A stretch of DNA of 64,000 nucleotides from Isoperla grammatica (taxonomy: Eukaryota > Arthropoda > Insecta > Plecoptera > Perlodidae): assembly GCA_945910005.1 (NCBI GenBank), contig OX246739.1, forward strand, positions 33,879,608 through 33,943,607. Direction: 5' to 3'. The notes below the pieces were generated by a model. That model was not told the DNA's origin, did no database searches, and was given only the letters and a program-made list of their open reading frames with translations. The translations under genes were made by a program, and so were the position numbers. Shown here one piece after another: positions 1 through 47,127 of this stretch; positions within the stretch are counted from its first letter, which is position 1, and each line of letters begins with the position of its first letter.

Positions 1-2169
1 GTTGGTTGAAGACTACATAAAGCTAATCACAACATTTACCTACCAACACATTTTCATCTATACCAATAAGTGTAAAATATGAATTTTAATGGTTTATTTG
101 TAAGTGATGCTAGTATAGTAATTCAAAAGCTGTTTATAAATTAAGCACTAAGTTTTATAGATCCTTTGCCAAGCACTGACGCCGCTGTTGGGTGTAGGCT
201 TATTTATATTCATGTAAGGTTGCAATCTTAGGCCTATTGTATTTTTAGTTAGAATGTTCGAAACGATAATAAAAAATTTATCTGTTGTCATATATTACAT
301 ACAGATAGTGGGTATTTTATAGTATTTTCTAGCCTGGGTCAGCTTTTGATGGGTAAGAAGGACCCTAGAAGAAGGCGTAGGACCCTATTTTGGGTCATTT
401 CCAGCTAGAGGGTTCGAATCGGTATAAATGTGTTTATATTCGCATCCGTAGCAATGTGCTTACAATTATTTATTTAATTTCCATCCTTTTCAGTTACAAT
501 ACGGATTTCCAAAGAGGAAAAATGAAGGAAAATTAAAATTAACGAATGCATATTCTAAATTGGTTTGGGCTTCGGCAATGCCAGTGTTTTCTGATTTATT
601 AAAAGCATTTTCATTTTGCTATTGTTCAGATCGCAGTACTCCGATTAGTTAGGCCCACGTCAGTGTGTTCTGATCCCGGTATCCGATGTAGCCAAGGGTT
701 CCCTAGTACTTAGTTAATTAACTTGCCATGTCGAGTTGTTACAAGCTAACTTATTAAGAGCGAAGCAAACTCATAACTAACGTCGAGTTTCGTCTACAGG
801 TGCAAAAGTTAATCATTTGCGTTCAAGTTTCTCATCCCTAAAGGGGAAAAGAAGAAGTTTGCCGGAAAGTTTGTAAAACTGTTGGGGGATGTGTTATTTT
901 TGTTGTTGTTCGCTTCAAGTAATTAATTAGGTTTATTATTTAGGTAATTAGTTGAGTTGAGATGAAATCAAGAAAGATCGTGTAGTGTTTTGTAGGATGA
1001 ACGTTGCAGTTGATACGGGTTGGGGGGGGGGGGGAAAGGGGGGGAGGTTAAGACCTTTGGTTATTTATATTAGGATTTTATAATTAATGCCCTTTCTCTC
1101 CTTTTTCTTTTTATTATTATTTACAGCAAACTGGGATTTAAAGCCGTATAACTCTTATCTATAAAATTAATGTACCAGTTGTAACGTGAAGAATAAATGC
1201 GATGTTATAATTATTATTTGGCGATTCAGGATATTAATTACAACGTATATACATGGAAGAAGGGAGATTGGGATGGACTTGCGTGTCCGTGTATGTCACA
1301 TGATTTCATCCTTGTTCACTCCGATACTAGGCCTACACTACAGAGCCGTGTATGGTCGGTAACGCGGGAACTTACTATTAGGACTCGGTATTTGGGATTC
1401 CAATCCAATCCATGCCATGTTCGAGTCCTTTACGAACTACACGATGAGATTCGTCTGGTATTGAATCCTACTTTTGACTCGATCTCGTATTTTGTGCCAG
1501 GGGATTGAACGAATCCGATCCGAGTTGGAACTTGGGAAGTGCTTACATGAGGAGTGAACTGGGATTGGTTCCAAAATTTAACTCAATCCCACCGGTTTGA
1601 ATCCTCCTTGTGAATGGGGCTATAAACCCACTGATAAGACACACAATAGTAGACAGTTCATGAGATAAGCAGTTACCTACATTTAGGTCTATATTCATCT
1701 AGTTCGTTTGCAAAACTAATTTAGAGAAATCTTGAACAAATAAAGGAGGGGACTGGGATTAAAAGGCACGGAATTGATGGGCGTTGGGGGGCCCGAACTC
1801 GCAGCGAGGTGGCGTTGAACAGCTGGGGTCTGGGGCAAAGCCCCAGCTGAGGCGAACACATTTTTGGATCTACATTTAATTGGATGGCCTAAAACAAGAT
1901 TGACGGACGTCAAATAGTCTTTTAGCACCCGATACATTTTTAAGAGTACTTCTACAGAACAATGCTTTTCGATTCATTCATATGATGCATATTTTAAAAT
2001 GTATTTGGGTGGGGGGGGTTAGGGCCGAGTGATTCTATGCGTAAACCCAACACTGGCATTACATGCATGCTTGTAACTGAGTGGGTAGACAAATATAATA
2101 AAATAGCATTTATTTTAGTGTGTAGAAACCCATGATGAGAACAATGGAGCTTTGGTAAACACTTTAAAC

Positions 2170-2212
2170 ATTCACGTGACGTCACAGACACTGTTGGCGG
2201 CCATCATCCCAT
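2170..2212. promoter_or_regulatory. CRE/E-box cluster next to a YY1-like GGCGGCCATC word
   Basis: An E-box (CACGTG) overlaps a full CRE palindrome (TGACGTCA), followed about 15 bp later by GGCGGCCATCAT, which resembles a YY1 site. These words cluster in CpG-type promoters. The site is about 0.85 kb upstream of the first SOWAH-like ATG. Regulatory activity is inferred from the motifs only. Confidence 0.3.
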
Positions 2213-2929
2213 ACACCAATATTCATTGTTTTATCCAAACAAAATGAGCATATTGCATACAAAGATAAAATCTGTTACCTCGCTTCACCTACAATATTGT
2301 CAATAACACGCACACAGAATAATAAAGTGTATTACAAGTAAAAAAAAAATCATAATTGGGTAAAAATGAGCTCAATTTATAACTTAATAATTATTAATTA
2401 GGCCTACATATTAATATAAATTGTTATGTAGGATTTAGTATTTTAAACTTTATCGAGGCAACCGTGCAATTAATATATTGCACGTTTATTGCTCTGCACA
2501 TCCAACCCTGTTTTTGATTAATAATATTTATATTTTTATTGTTATTAAAATATTTAACATAATTTAAAATTTATTATTATACGTACCAGCTAATAGTTAT
2601 AATATTGGAATTAATTAGTTCAGTTGGAGGAATAACCCTGTTAAAACCGGAAGTATACTATCAAAATATCCTTCCAAGAATAGAATTTTGATTATTACAA
2701 TTTTTATTTTGAACAAGATTATTTTGCAAAATAATATTTTTGTCTCGTGCCAGCCAAGCCATGACTCATGGCATGGCTCATCATGAGCCAATGGAATTAT
2801 TCAATCAGAAATACCATTTGCATAGGAGACAGAGAACACAGACTTTACGCAGATTAACCATAGCGGCATAAATAAAAATAATAAGCACGGCCAAGACCAA
2901 TAAGGGTTTTTATTTTATTACGTTTTATT

Positions 2930-3048
2930 TGTGTGCATCTTCATTGTAGGCGACCGTCCAAGCTGCAAACTAATGTTTGTAGGACGGAGCCGCTGACTGT
3001 TGCGTTTGCTGCTCTATAGAGTGCGCTGTCGGCGTTCATATATTCAAG
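2930..3048 (+). promoter_or_regulatory. Probable 5' UTR / proximal promoter of the SOWAH-like gene
   Basis: This segment abuts the first coding exon and is more GC- and CpG-rich than the AT-rich DNA before it. It contains a partial inverted repeat (ACCGTCC ... GGACGG) and a CTATAGA word about 35 bp before the ATG. The start context, TTCAAGATGGTT, combines a good initiation context with the AAGATGG core seen at YY1-type start sites. I cannot place the transcription start. Confidence 0.35.
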
Positions 3049-38943
<35,895 letters not shown>

Positions 38944-38983
38944 GTAGGTGCATCACCATCCACGTACACGTTATACATGAGAC

Positions 38984-39372
38984 CAGGGCTTAATTTGTAA
39001 TTTAAAAGAAACCGGGACGCATATTTTGTTTGTCAGATATAATTTGGCACCAACCCCGCCCACATTTATACATTGTGAACACAGATAATATGTAATTATT
39101 AATTAGTTATCTGTTTAGTGTTAGTGGTCAGTCAGAAGGTTATTGCCTATGTATTTGGGTCTGGCTACCTAGGGGTAATTCATAAACTTGAATAACTTCC
39201 ATTCATACCAACAAATAAAAAAATATATTTGTGAAATTTTCAGAGATACGAATTAATTCACGAGTTTTTAAGGAGTAACATACGTTACGAAATAATACCG
39301 GAACGCGCGTTCTGGTTTCGGAAAAGTAATCGGAACTGCGTTCCGGTGCGTTCCGGCTCAAATTAACCCCTA
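38984..39372. mobile_element. hAT-type MITE 40 bp downstream of exon 5
   Basis: A 389-bp element flanked by perfect 8-bp repeats CATGAGAC (38976-38983 and 39373-39380). Its termini are CAGGGCTTAATTTG and, reverse complemented, TAGGGGTTAATTTG. The right side has GGAACGCGCGTTCTGG and GCGTTCCGGTGCGTTCCGGC, words common in hAT-derived MITEs. No transposase. The insertion lies just 40 bp into intron 5, close to the 5' splice site. Confidence 0.8.
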
Positions 39373-39798
39373 CATGAGACGAGAGGTGAAAACCTCCCAA
39401 CGCTCTTGTATTGTGGTTCATATATACTACAAGAACACATTTTCAAGATCAACTGCGCCGTCAAAAACAAATATGCCGCTGTGCGTGTGCGTGACTTGAT
39501 ATCAAAATGTAGGCATATGAGCGTAGATAGAACCGACATCAGTTTTGACTTTACTGTAGCGAAGTATCAAGGTTATGAATTAGCATGAATCCGTTCCATT
39601 TCGCAAATCGGATTCAGTAAACTATATACTAACTATAATATTATGCTCGCTGATTTTTCTTGAAGTCTCACATCCTGCAATATATTATCCACTCTGATAT
39701 TTATTTGGACGGCGTAACAATCTAATTAGTACTTCCACTATATTATAATTTTTAAAACAAACGTATTCTCATCCCATTCATCTTCGCAACTTCCGAGA

Positions 39799-39823
39799 TT
39801 CATTCATTCATTCATTCATTCAT
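39799..39823. repeat. (ATTC)n microsatellite
   Basis: Six ATTC units. Confidence 0.9.
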
Positions 39824-42473
39824 GTTCTCCCAAGCCACACACACACCGCACGTATATCTAACACGAGAAGATCGCGTGTGTGTTTTTACCGCGTGCACAC
39901 CAACATTTACTTAAAAAACAAATAATTTAATGTTGAAAATGCGTATAGTGAGGTGTATATTTGCGGGATTGAGGAAAGGCCTAATTATCCGGTAGCTTCG
40001 AGCTTGTTTCGTCTCGTGTCGACATAAATCATGGTAAATATGACGTTTGTTTGGCTGGCGTGGAGGATGTTTCGTGTCGGGGGTCAACGCTAATCCATCA
40101 GCGAGTCAGCGCGCTCTGGTCTTGTGTTGTGTTCCCGTGAGCGTGAGCGTGAGCGTGAGTGAGCGTGTTGACTATGTACGGCAGACACTCTTTCTGTGTT
40201 CTGTTCTGTTCGTCTGATGTGGCCGTTTGCTGGAGCGCTTGGAGTAGATCCGACTGGAGATATTACACTATACCAAACAAAAATGCAAAAATTTGCAAAA
40301 AAAAAGAGGCCAAGCCCAAAACGGAGAACACAAACCGTTACAAAACCAAAGAGGGCACACGTACAAAAAAACGCCAATTTCAAAAGAGGCTCAACATTTA
40401 AAGGGCTTATATCTAAAATTGTGGCCAAGCCAATTATTTTATTTACAATATATAAATATAGTAATTATAATGAAATGAACAAATATATAAATGTTAACAT
40501 CACTTAATAATTAATAAATAAATATATTAAAACATCAATTACAAAATTAAATTTACTTATTGAAACATTTCGAGGTGGGAAAAACAAAATGAACACACTG
40601 TATTTATAATTGAAAGCTTGGCCGATGAATTTGCATTCTCAGTTTTATTTTCCAAGTCCTGAAATGTTTCTTGAATTACATATTTTTGTTTGTTCATTAA
40701 CTTGATGAGTTATTACCATTATTGCAATAGTGTACGTAATAATAATAATATATTACCCAAAGCCAAAATACAAATTCATCCTTCCCCCCGGAAAACGTAG
40801 CCTACGTGCGTAATCCCTGCGGTCGAGTCAGAGTCCAAGACGAGGGCTCTGCACTCTGTAATAATAAAACGTCAACAAGTCCGTGACGTCACTGCTAGCG
40901 TGTTATCTCGTGTTGTGTTCAGCCAGTTACACGAACACGTCTGATATCGACTCCAGGTTCACTCGAGCTCGTTCGCTCGACGTTTCGTTGCTTGGCCACG
41001 CGGCTTCCTCAGCGCCGCAACGTAACTCGTGGGCTGTGAGCTGGGAATAATGCATTTAGAGCGTTTTTTTATTTTTATTTTTATCTTTCAAGAGAAAAAG
41101 GTCAATGATGGGAGTCGCACATCATATAATTAGTTAAACACATTTTTCGACTCATAATCTCATAGCTATGCCAGTTAGATATAAATTGTTATAAATATTT
41201 TTTAAGTGAAGAAATCCACAACGAAGTGGAGTATAATAAAATTAAAACAGCACATGAAAATAACTTAAATTTATTTTGAGTTTGTGGGGGAGGAGCTTTG
41301 GGTCGTTGAATGCATTGTTACTTATCTGCTGCCCCTATTTTTCAACAATAGTACGAAATATTGCTTAAGAGGCTTTTACAACAACATTAAAAATGCATTT
41401 TAAACATTCCTTTTGTTCAATTTATTAAATTTGGTAATTCTCTTTGTCCGTCACAATCACACGAATTGCGTGTTACCTCGTCTCGATTGGCCTCGTTGCC
41501 TCGGGCGTGTTCCAGTTTGTTTTATGAATGAAACACGTCGTTTCGCCCGCTCGCACCGCCCCCCGCGGTTATTACGGAAACTACCGACCGTTTGTTTTTT
41601 GTACCCGCGAAAAGTTATTCATACTTCGTCTTGTGCCCGACAAGGAAACAAGGAGATTCGTGTTTTTGCGCGCTCAAAATATGGCGCAATTTACATTTCC
41701 GTTCCGACCTGATCCGATTTAGTGAAGATATTCAGGAATCTAGAGGGTTATTGGCCTTGGCATACGTCATCACATGTAGGCTATCTCTCTCTCTTCTTTT
41801 TTGTGTGTGATATTAGTATTTCCGATTTCGGTTTCCTTTCTCACACTTGCTCGTGTTTCTTAATTTCCCATCTAAAAATTTCACCATCTTGTTAATATGT
41901 ATAATTTCTATTTATTTATTTTAATTTGTATTGGTAATTTCCAATTATTCAAATTAATAATTGCTCTCTTATTTTATTTGTTATTTTTTTTCCTTTATGC
42001 AGATTATTTTTTAAAGATATTCAAATAAGGAGTTTCGTGCTAATGAAAATCAATAAATAGCTTACATTTATAGAATCTCCAATCAGACTCTACTTAGTTA
42101 TTTCATTTGTGTTTAGTTTTTGTGCGTACAGTAAAAAAAGAATACGTATTTTAATTCAAACTATAAACTTAAATTACATTTTACAACGTAACATCACATG
42201 TAACGTTTTGATCAATCAATGTAAAGCAAATGTAGAACATTGGTTTACAAATATATCACGTGGACGCTTAGTGAGAAATCGTGCACGAGCTTTTACATTT
42301 ACTTAGAAACTTAAACACAAAATTATATTATTAAAAGCGATTGACATAAAATGTATCTTTATCAAGGTTTTATTAATTTCTTAGGGGTAGTTTAGAATAA
42401 TTTTTGGCAATTTTTTGGTCAACATTGCTAATACAACGAACGTGGTCGCGATGAGCCTCGTTCCCTGTGGTGT

Positions 42474-42535
42474 GCACTATAGAGCTCCACTCGTTGTCGG
42501 TACTGCACTATAGAGCTCCACTCGTTGTCGGTACT
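42474..42535. repeat. 31-bp tandem duplication
   Basis: Two identical units beginning GCACTATAGAGCTCCACTCG, offset 31 bp, in a locally CpG-rich stretch. Confidence 0.9.
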
Positions 42536-42644
42536 GCGCACCACACACACTGTACGCGGCGTTATGTTGAATTGGGTTAGGCCCACCCTAGGGCTACACG
42601 AGCGGTGGCGGATTGATATATTAATTAAACCGTGGTGTTGCTCG

Positions 42645-42677
42645 GCTGGGGGAGGGGGGGGGGGGGGGAGGGGGGTG
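42645..42677. repeat. G-rich homopolymer tract
   Basis: A G run of about 17 with flanking GGGGGAGGGGGG, followed by a GC-rich 150-bp patch. It has G-quadruplex potential on the plus strand. Confidence 0.85.
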
Positions 42678-42915
42678 ACACGCTGAACCCCGAAATGTCC
42701 CGCGGGGGCGGTTTAGATGCCGCAGGGGTGCCGAACCCAGAACCGCACTGCACTTTACGCCCGCGCTCATCCACGGGCCTAACAGAGACGAGCACAGAAA
42801 TATTGTTGGATCATGGACAAGCACAGCGTTGCCAATATGCGTCCATGAGCCATGAGTGGCATTTGTTTTGAGTTGTTATCTATTGTCTATGTTCTTGTGT
42901 GATGGCTAGTTGAAT

Positions 42916-42962
42916 TTATTGTCCTCCTTTGTAAACTAATTGTGTAGACATTAAATAAATAG
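42916..42962 (+). repeat. Retroposon 3' tail, family D, short copy
   Basis: TTTATTGTCCTCCTTTGTAA, an internally deleted middle, then GTAGACATTAAATAAATAGC. Matches the tail at 31637. Confidence 0.55.
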
Positions 42963-44627
42963 CTTATCAGATTGTAGTCAAAACCAGATGGAGTGGTTAT
43001 ACCTTTAAACTATGAATGGTATTGAAACATTTTTATGCGCGTTTACGAGGACTCCGCAGTGAAAATTTACTGTTTTTAGAAGGGTTTTAAGAAGATTCAA
43101 TGAGATAATGTGAATGTGAGATAATATCAAAACTAAAGTGCAACAATGATGGATTACTCTTTATAAGTAATGATAAACTAAAAAAGTCTTGTTTTTCCTC
43201 TGTAATCACACATAAAAAGGGTATGCTTTTTAGCGTTGTTCTTGTTTGTGGCTATGAAGTTTCATGAAGCTCTTTACTTTTGGACTTATATTGTTTGGCG
43301 TAGTTTGCTAAGAAGTTATATGTAGCACATCAGTGCACAGTGCAAGTTGTCTACATAATTCCAATTTCTTTATATGATTATATTACTGGGTTACTCTGTC
43401 TAATCAATGGCTCAAGCACTCATTATAGCCTTTCGGTAGCTGACTTTTTTTTCAAGCTAGCTCTTATATCCTATTATATCCTAGGGACTGAGTTTTCCAA
43501 AGCCTATAAACATGCTTTCAGTACAACTCAATATTGACATCACGATATGTAATAATTTCCATACGTGTCAGCAATAGTCGTTAATTAAGAAAAATTAGTG
43601 GAGGCTTAGAACTGGGGAGTTGGGGATGCGATAAAGTGTTGTAGTTTTACGCGTTTTAAGTACTGTGTACATTTTATTTTGACATTTAATTGCTCATCGA
43701 TTAATCACTCGTGACATTTTAGTGTTTGTTTACATGTCGAAAACCAATTTATAGACGTCATTAAAAACATGCAAATTTACAGTTTACTGCATTTTCTATT
43801 GAGCACAAGCAAAAAAAAAAACGAAATGCAGGTAGGTATAAAATAAAATGTTATGATTTGTGGAACGTACACATAGTGTACGTGCTTGGTACTAACATAC
43901 AACCTGATTGTTCAATAACAAATGTAGGAATTATATTGTACAATGTTACATTTGGATGTTTTCCCAGTGTATCGTCTCTACTTACTGTGTTATTGTAATA
44001 TTTACAGTTTTTTGTTTTAAAATTAAATACTATTTCTGAATTGTTAATACTTCAACGTTTTGAAGCATGTCTGTATTGGAAAATTATTGTCACATTTTCA
44101 TCATTTGCTGGTATTGTCAGTATTTTCTTTTGTGATTTTTAGTTATGATTATATTTTCCTTGCTAATAAACCAGTTTTATAGTTGAATATACCTGACAAG
44201 AGATAATGGTTCAAATTAGTGCTACTTTATGTGTAGACTGTGGATCTTGTGTACCAATCCCCTTCTACACAGTAGTCACAGACTCGACACCATGTAAGGT
44301 GTGTTGTGTAGCTCGTTACTGTACAAACCTCATTACGATTGTTGGTTGGAGTGAACAGTACTGGAAGGCCGGCTAGGAGGGCAAAGAGGAGCTACGCGCA
44401 TAGATAGTGTGAATATAGGCCTACCCTTCAAGTGGTTTATTCAAGTCGCTTGTTTCAACATTCACCGTCGACCACGCTATAGACGAATAGAAACATCAAT
44501 ACACAAATGAAATAATAGGATTAGAAAGAAATGTAAGCCACGTGCTTGATGATGGAAAATGAAGTATCGCTTATAAAGTAAACATTTTCGACAGTGGTTA
44601 GCTCTCAAAATTAACGGCTAAGAGCGC

Positions 44628-44868
44628 TTCAAGATATTGAAAAAGTGATTCATTCATACCCGGGATTTGGTTTTGTATCTGAAAAAACAAAAACATTTTA
44701 AAACTTTCAAACATTGTAATTGTTCTGATTGGTATTTCTGTAATGATTGAAATAATGAATAAATAATAAATTAATAACAATTGCAATATTTGAAACTTTT
44801 CAATTAATTTTTTAGCTGATACCAAACCAAATCCCGGATGTGTATCATGTCTTTATCAATATCTTGAA
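44628..44868. mobile_element. MITE-like long inverted repeat
   Basis: The outer ends TTCAAGATATTG and CAATATCTTGAA are complementary. Inside them CCCGGGATTTGGTTTTGTAT pairs with the inverse of ATACCAAACCAAATCCCGG, and AAAACTTTCAAACATTG with the inverse of CAATATTTGAAACTTTT. Arms are about 110 bp and diverged, so this is an old element. The minus-strand frame across it has no family signal. Confidence 0.55.
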
Positions 44869-45187
44869 ATGTTCGCGAGAAAAACAATAATATAGCGTCG
44901 AGTTAGACTCTCCTGTGAACCCGTGGTATTGTCTAACCGCCTAAACCATTGGCCGCCATGACACCATCAGTTTAGCATAGGAAAAGGTTGCAAGTGTGGG
45001 TTTCCACCCCTGATGGCAATAACTCCCCAGGACCCATGCTCAAGCTGATTAACTGGGGTGTTGATTTAATCACCGAGTGGATAATTGCTGTCTCTCTCCC
45101 CACGATAAACTCTGTTCTTCTCCGCGCTGAATATTCATCAAACCCCACCAACAAAACATAATCTAATCCCTCGGAAGAACCACCTAC

Positions 45188-45234
45188 CTACCTACCCCCC
45201 CCCCCCCCCTTCCCCGCCCCCCTCCCACCCCCGA
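45188..45234. repeat. C-rich homopolymer tract
   Basis: A C run of about 15 followed by CCCCGCCCCCCTCCCACCCC, preceded by three CCTA units. Confidence 0.85.
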
Positions 45235-46811
45235 CACGTTTGATACTTTCATTCACTTACCTTGATGATCTATAAATTGCTATATGTTGACCTATGCGAT
45301 TGTTTGAAAAGTGGTATTTTTAATTTTTCTTTTCTTTTCTTATAATTTTAATTTTTGGAGGCATTATAAAAAAGTGGAGATTTTCGATGAACAATACATT
45401 TTTTAATATCACATAATAACCTTTAAAACTGAGGTTTGGTATATACGTTTTTTTTTTCTTTTTTCAATTTTTTAAGTTTGTAGTTGATTGTAACATTAAC
45501 GGTGGGACCTTTCTGATTGTAGTTCACTTCTGTTACGTGTTACGCCTTTCAATTTAAGACATCGTGTCTTACTCATGATATTCACTTTAGAAATGTTTCA
45601 AGTCTCGCTTGGACAAATTCAATGGCAGAGTTATACATATTTTTAACACCCCTTTTAGCACCACACTATGCGTTAGAGCGGCTTTACTAAAACATTTTAT
45701 CAGCGAATCATATATTTGTACTTTTGTGTCACACGCAGAAACTTATTGACCCGGAATAATGTTAAAACCGCACACACAATTTGTACTTTTCCCCACTCTA
45801 CAAGTTGTGTTTCACGTATATTATAGAGAGAACATATTAGACTAATGGGAATAGGTGCAGGATAGAGCTTAGTTAGTTACTCACTAAGACGCTGCAGCAG
45901 CGCTCAAAACCAACACAGTGAGTTATGATTTACGAGTAGCCTGCGGGGAACCAAACGAAGCCTACCAACTCAACGCCGGTTTAATTACAAGAAAATTATA
46001 AAAAAAATCCACGTCCCACGAGACACGTAGATGGGTAGTACGTGTACAGACAGAAGCCGTGGCGTGAACCCCGGTAGCTTGTTAGTGGGCGCTTAGACCT
46101 GCGCCCGCCTTCGACGTCCGCTTCACAGGGGGTACTTTCATATTAGTAACTTATTATTTATGTAATTAATATTGTTGAAATAACTTTAAATAAGTAAATA
46201 TATAAAATACAAAATATTAATTTAAAGTTCCCCACTGAAAATCAGTGTTGTTACTGAGTGGGTAGGGCCTATAGACTCTATAAATACGGATTTATTTATT
46301 TATTTTTATTTTATACAAGGAGGCTGTATGTTGTGTGTGTATGTTTGCAGAAAAACTGTTAAATACATAAAAAGCCTACCGTCAGTATTAAAATGTCAGC
46401 TTGGGTACGTTTATAGTCAATAAAGCAAAATGATATCCATCTTGGTTTTGTAAGTAGAAAATGTGTTGTGATTAAACGTTTGTAATATTATTCGGTGTGA
46501 TATTTCGAATAAATTTGGATTCACTTTGAAAAAAAGTTGATCCCAAATAATATCGCTATACTAACAACAAAATTATACAAATGTTTTTCAAATGGTCCTC
46601 GTTTCTTACAAAACCACGTGGATATCATTAGTCACTTCTTCACTGTTCTGTATCGTTAATTTCGCCTGGTTTGTTTTTTGTCACTGTCCTTCATCTTCAT
46701 CTATCACCCCTCATCGTCTCGAATAGCATGATTGGAACAGAGACATAAATATTTTATATTGGCGTATTCTTTGCTCCTATGCGTTGATGTGATCGACTCT
46801 TATAAAGTGGA

Positions 46812-46960
46812 CCCAAGATTACTTAACACCTGCTTTCGTCACATCTGGGGCAGTCGTAGCCAACCGGCGAACCGGCCAAGACACACCAGCGCCAATACCG
46901 ATCGCTGATTGGCTACGAACCAGTCGCCTGTGACGAAAGCATGTGTAAGGTAGTCTTGGG
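46812..46960. mobile_element. MITE family F, copy a
   Basis: A 149-bp element. The left end CCCAAGATTACTTAACACCT and inverse right end CCCAAGACTACCTTACACAT continue as GCTTTCGTCAC in both arms. The centre holds GCCAATACCGATCGCTGATTGGC, a near-palindrome with two CCAAT boxes. It is related to the next element, 24 bp away. Confidence 0.65.
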
Positions 46961-46984
46961 ACAACTATAATTAATGCTATACTT

Positions 46985-47127
46985 GTCCCGGAACAATCTC
47001 ACCGATGCGTTTGTCATAGACAATGACTCGTGGCCAATCAGCGATCGGTATTTGTTATTGGGGCTCGCTGGTTGGCCCCTTCGAATCACTCGTCTATCAC
47101 AAACGCATCTGTAAGGTTGTTCCGGGA
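46985..47127. mobile_element. MITE family F, copy b
   Basis: A 143-bp element. The left end TCCCGGAACAATCTCACCGA and inverse right end TCCCGGAACAACCTTACAGA both run into TGCGTTTGT. The internal GCCAATCAGCGATCGGTATT is the inverse of the copy a centre, so the two copies lie in opposite orientation. Confidence 0.65.

Larger units (their letters stand above)
1..3048. other. Upstream non-coding DNA before the SOWAH-like gene
   Basis: I see no convincing gene here. The short open frames (for example 1197-1508 plus and 1716-1937 minus) have no recognisable domain. Landmarks are a G-rich tract at 1021-1047, a GC-rich TE-like hairpin segment at about 1740-1860 containing CTGGGGCAAAGCCCCAG, a CACGTGACGTCAC cluster at about 2173-2185, and AT-rich filler between 2280 and 2740. 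The hairpin segment resembles the inside of non-autonomous hAT elements, but I could not define its ends. Confidence 0.6.

Noticed and set aside
1197..1508. 103-residue plus-strand frame
   Set aside because: No domain, no start context, no family resemblance; probably chance.
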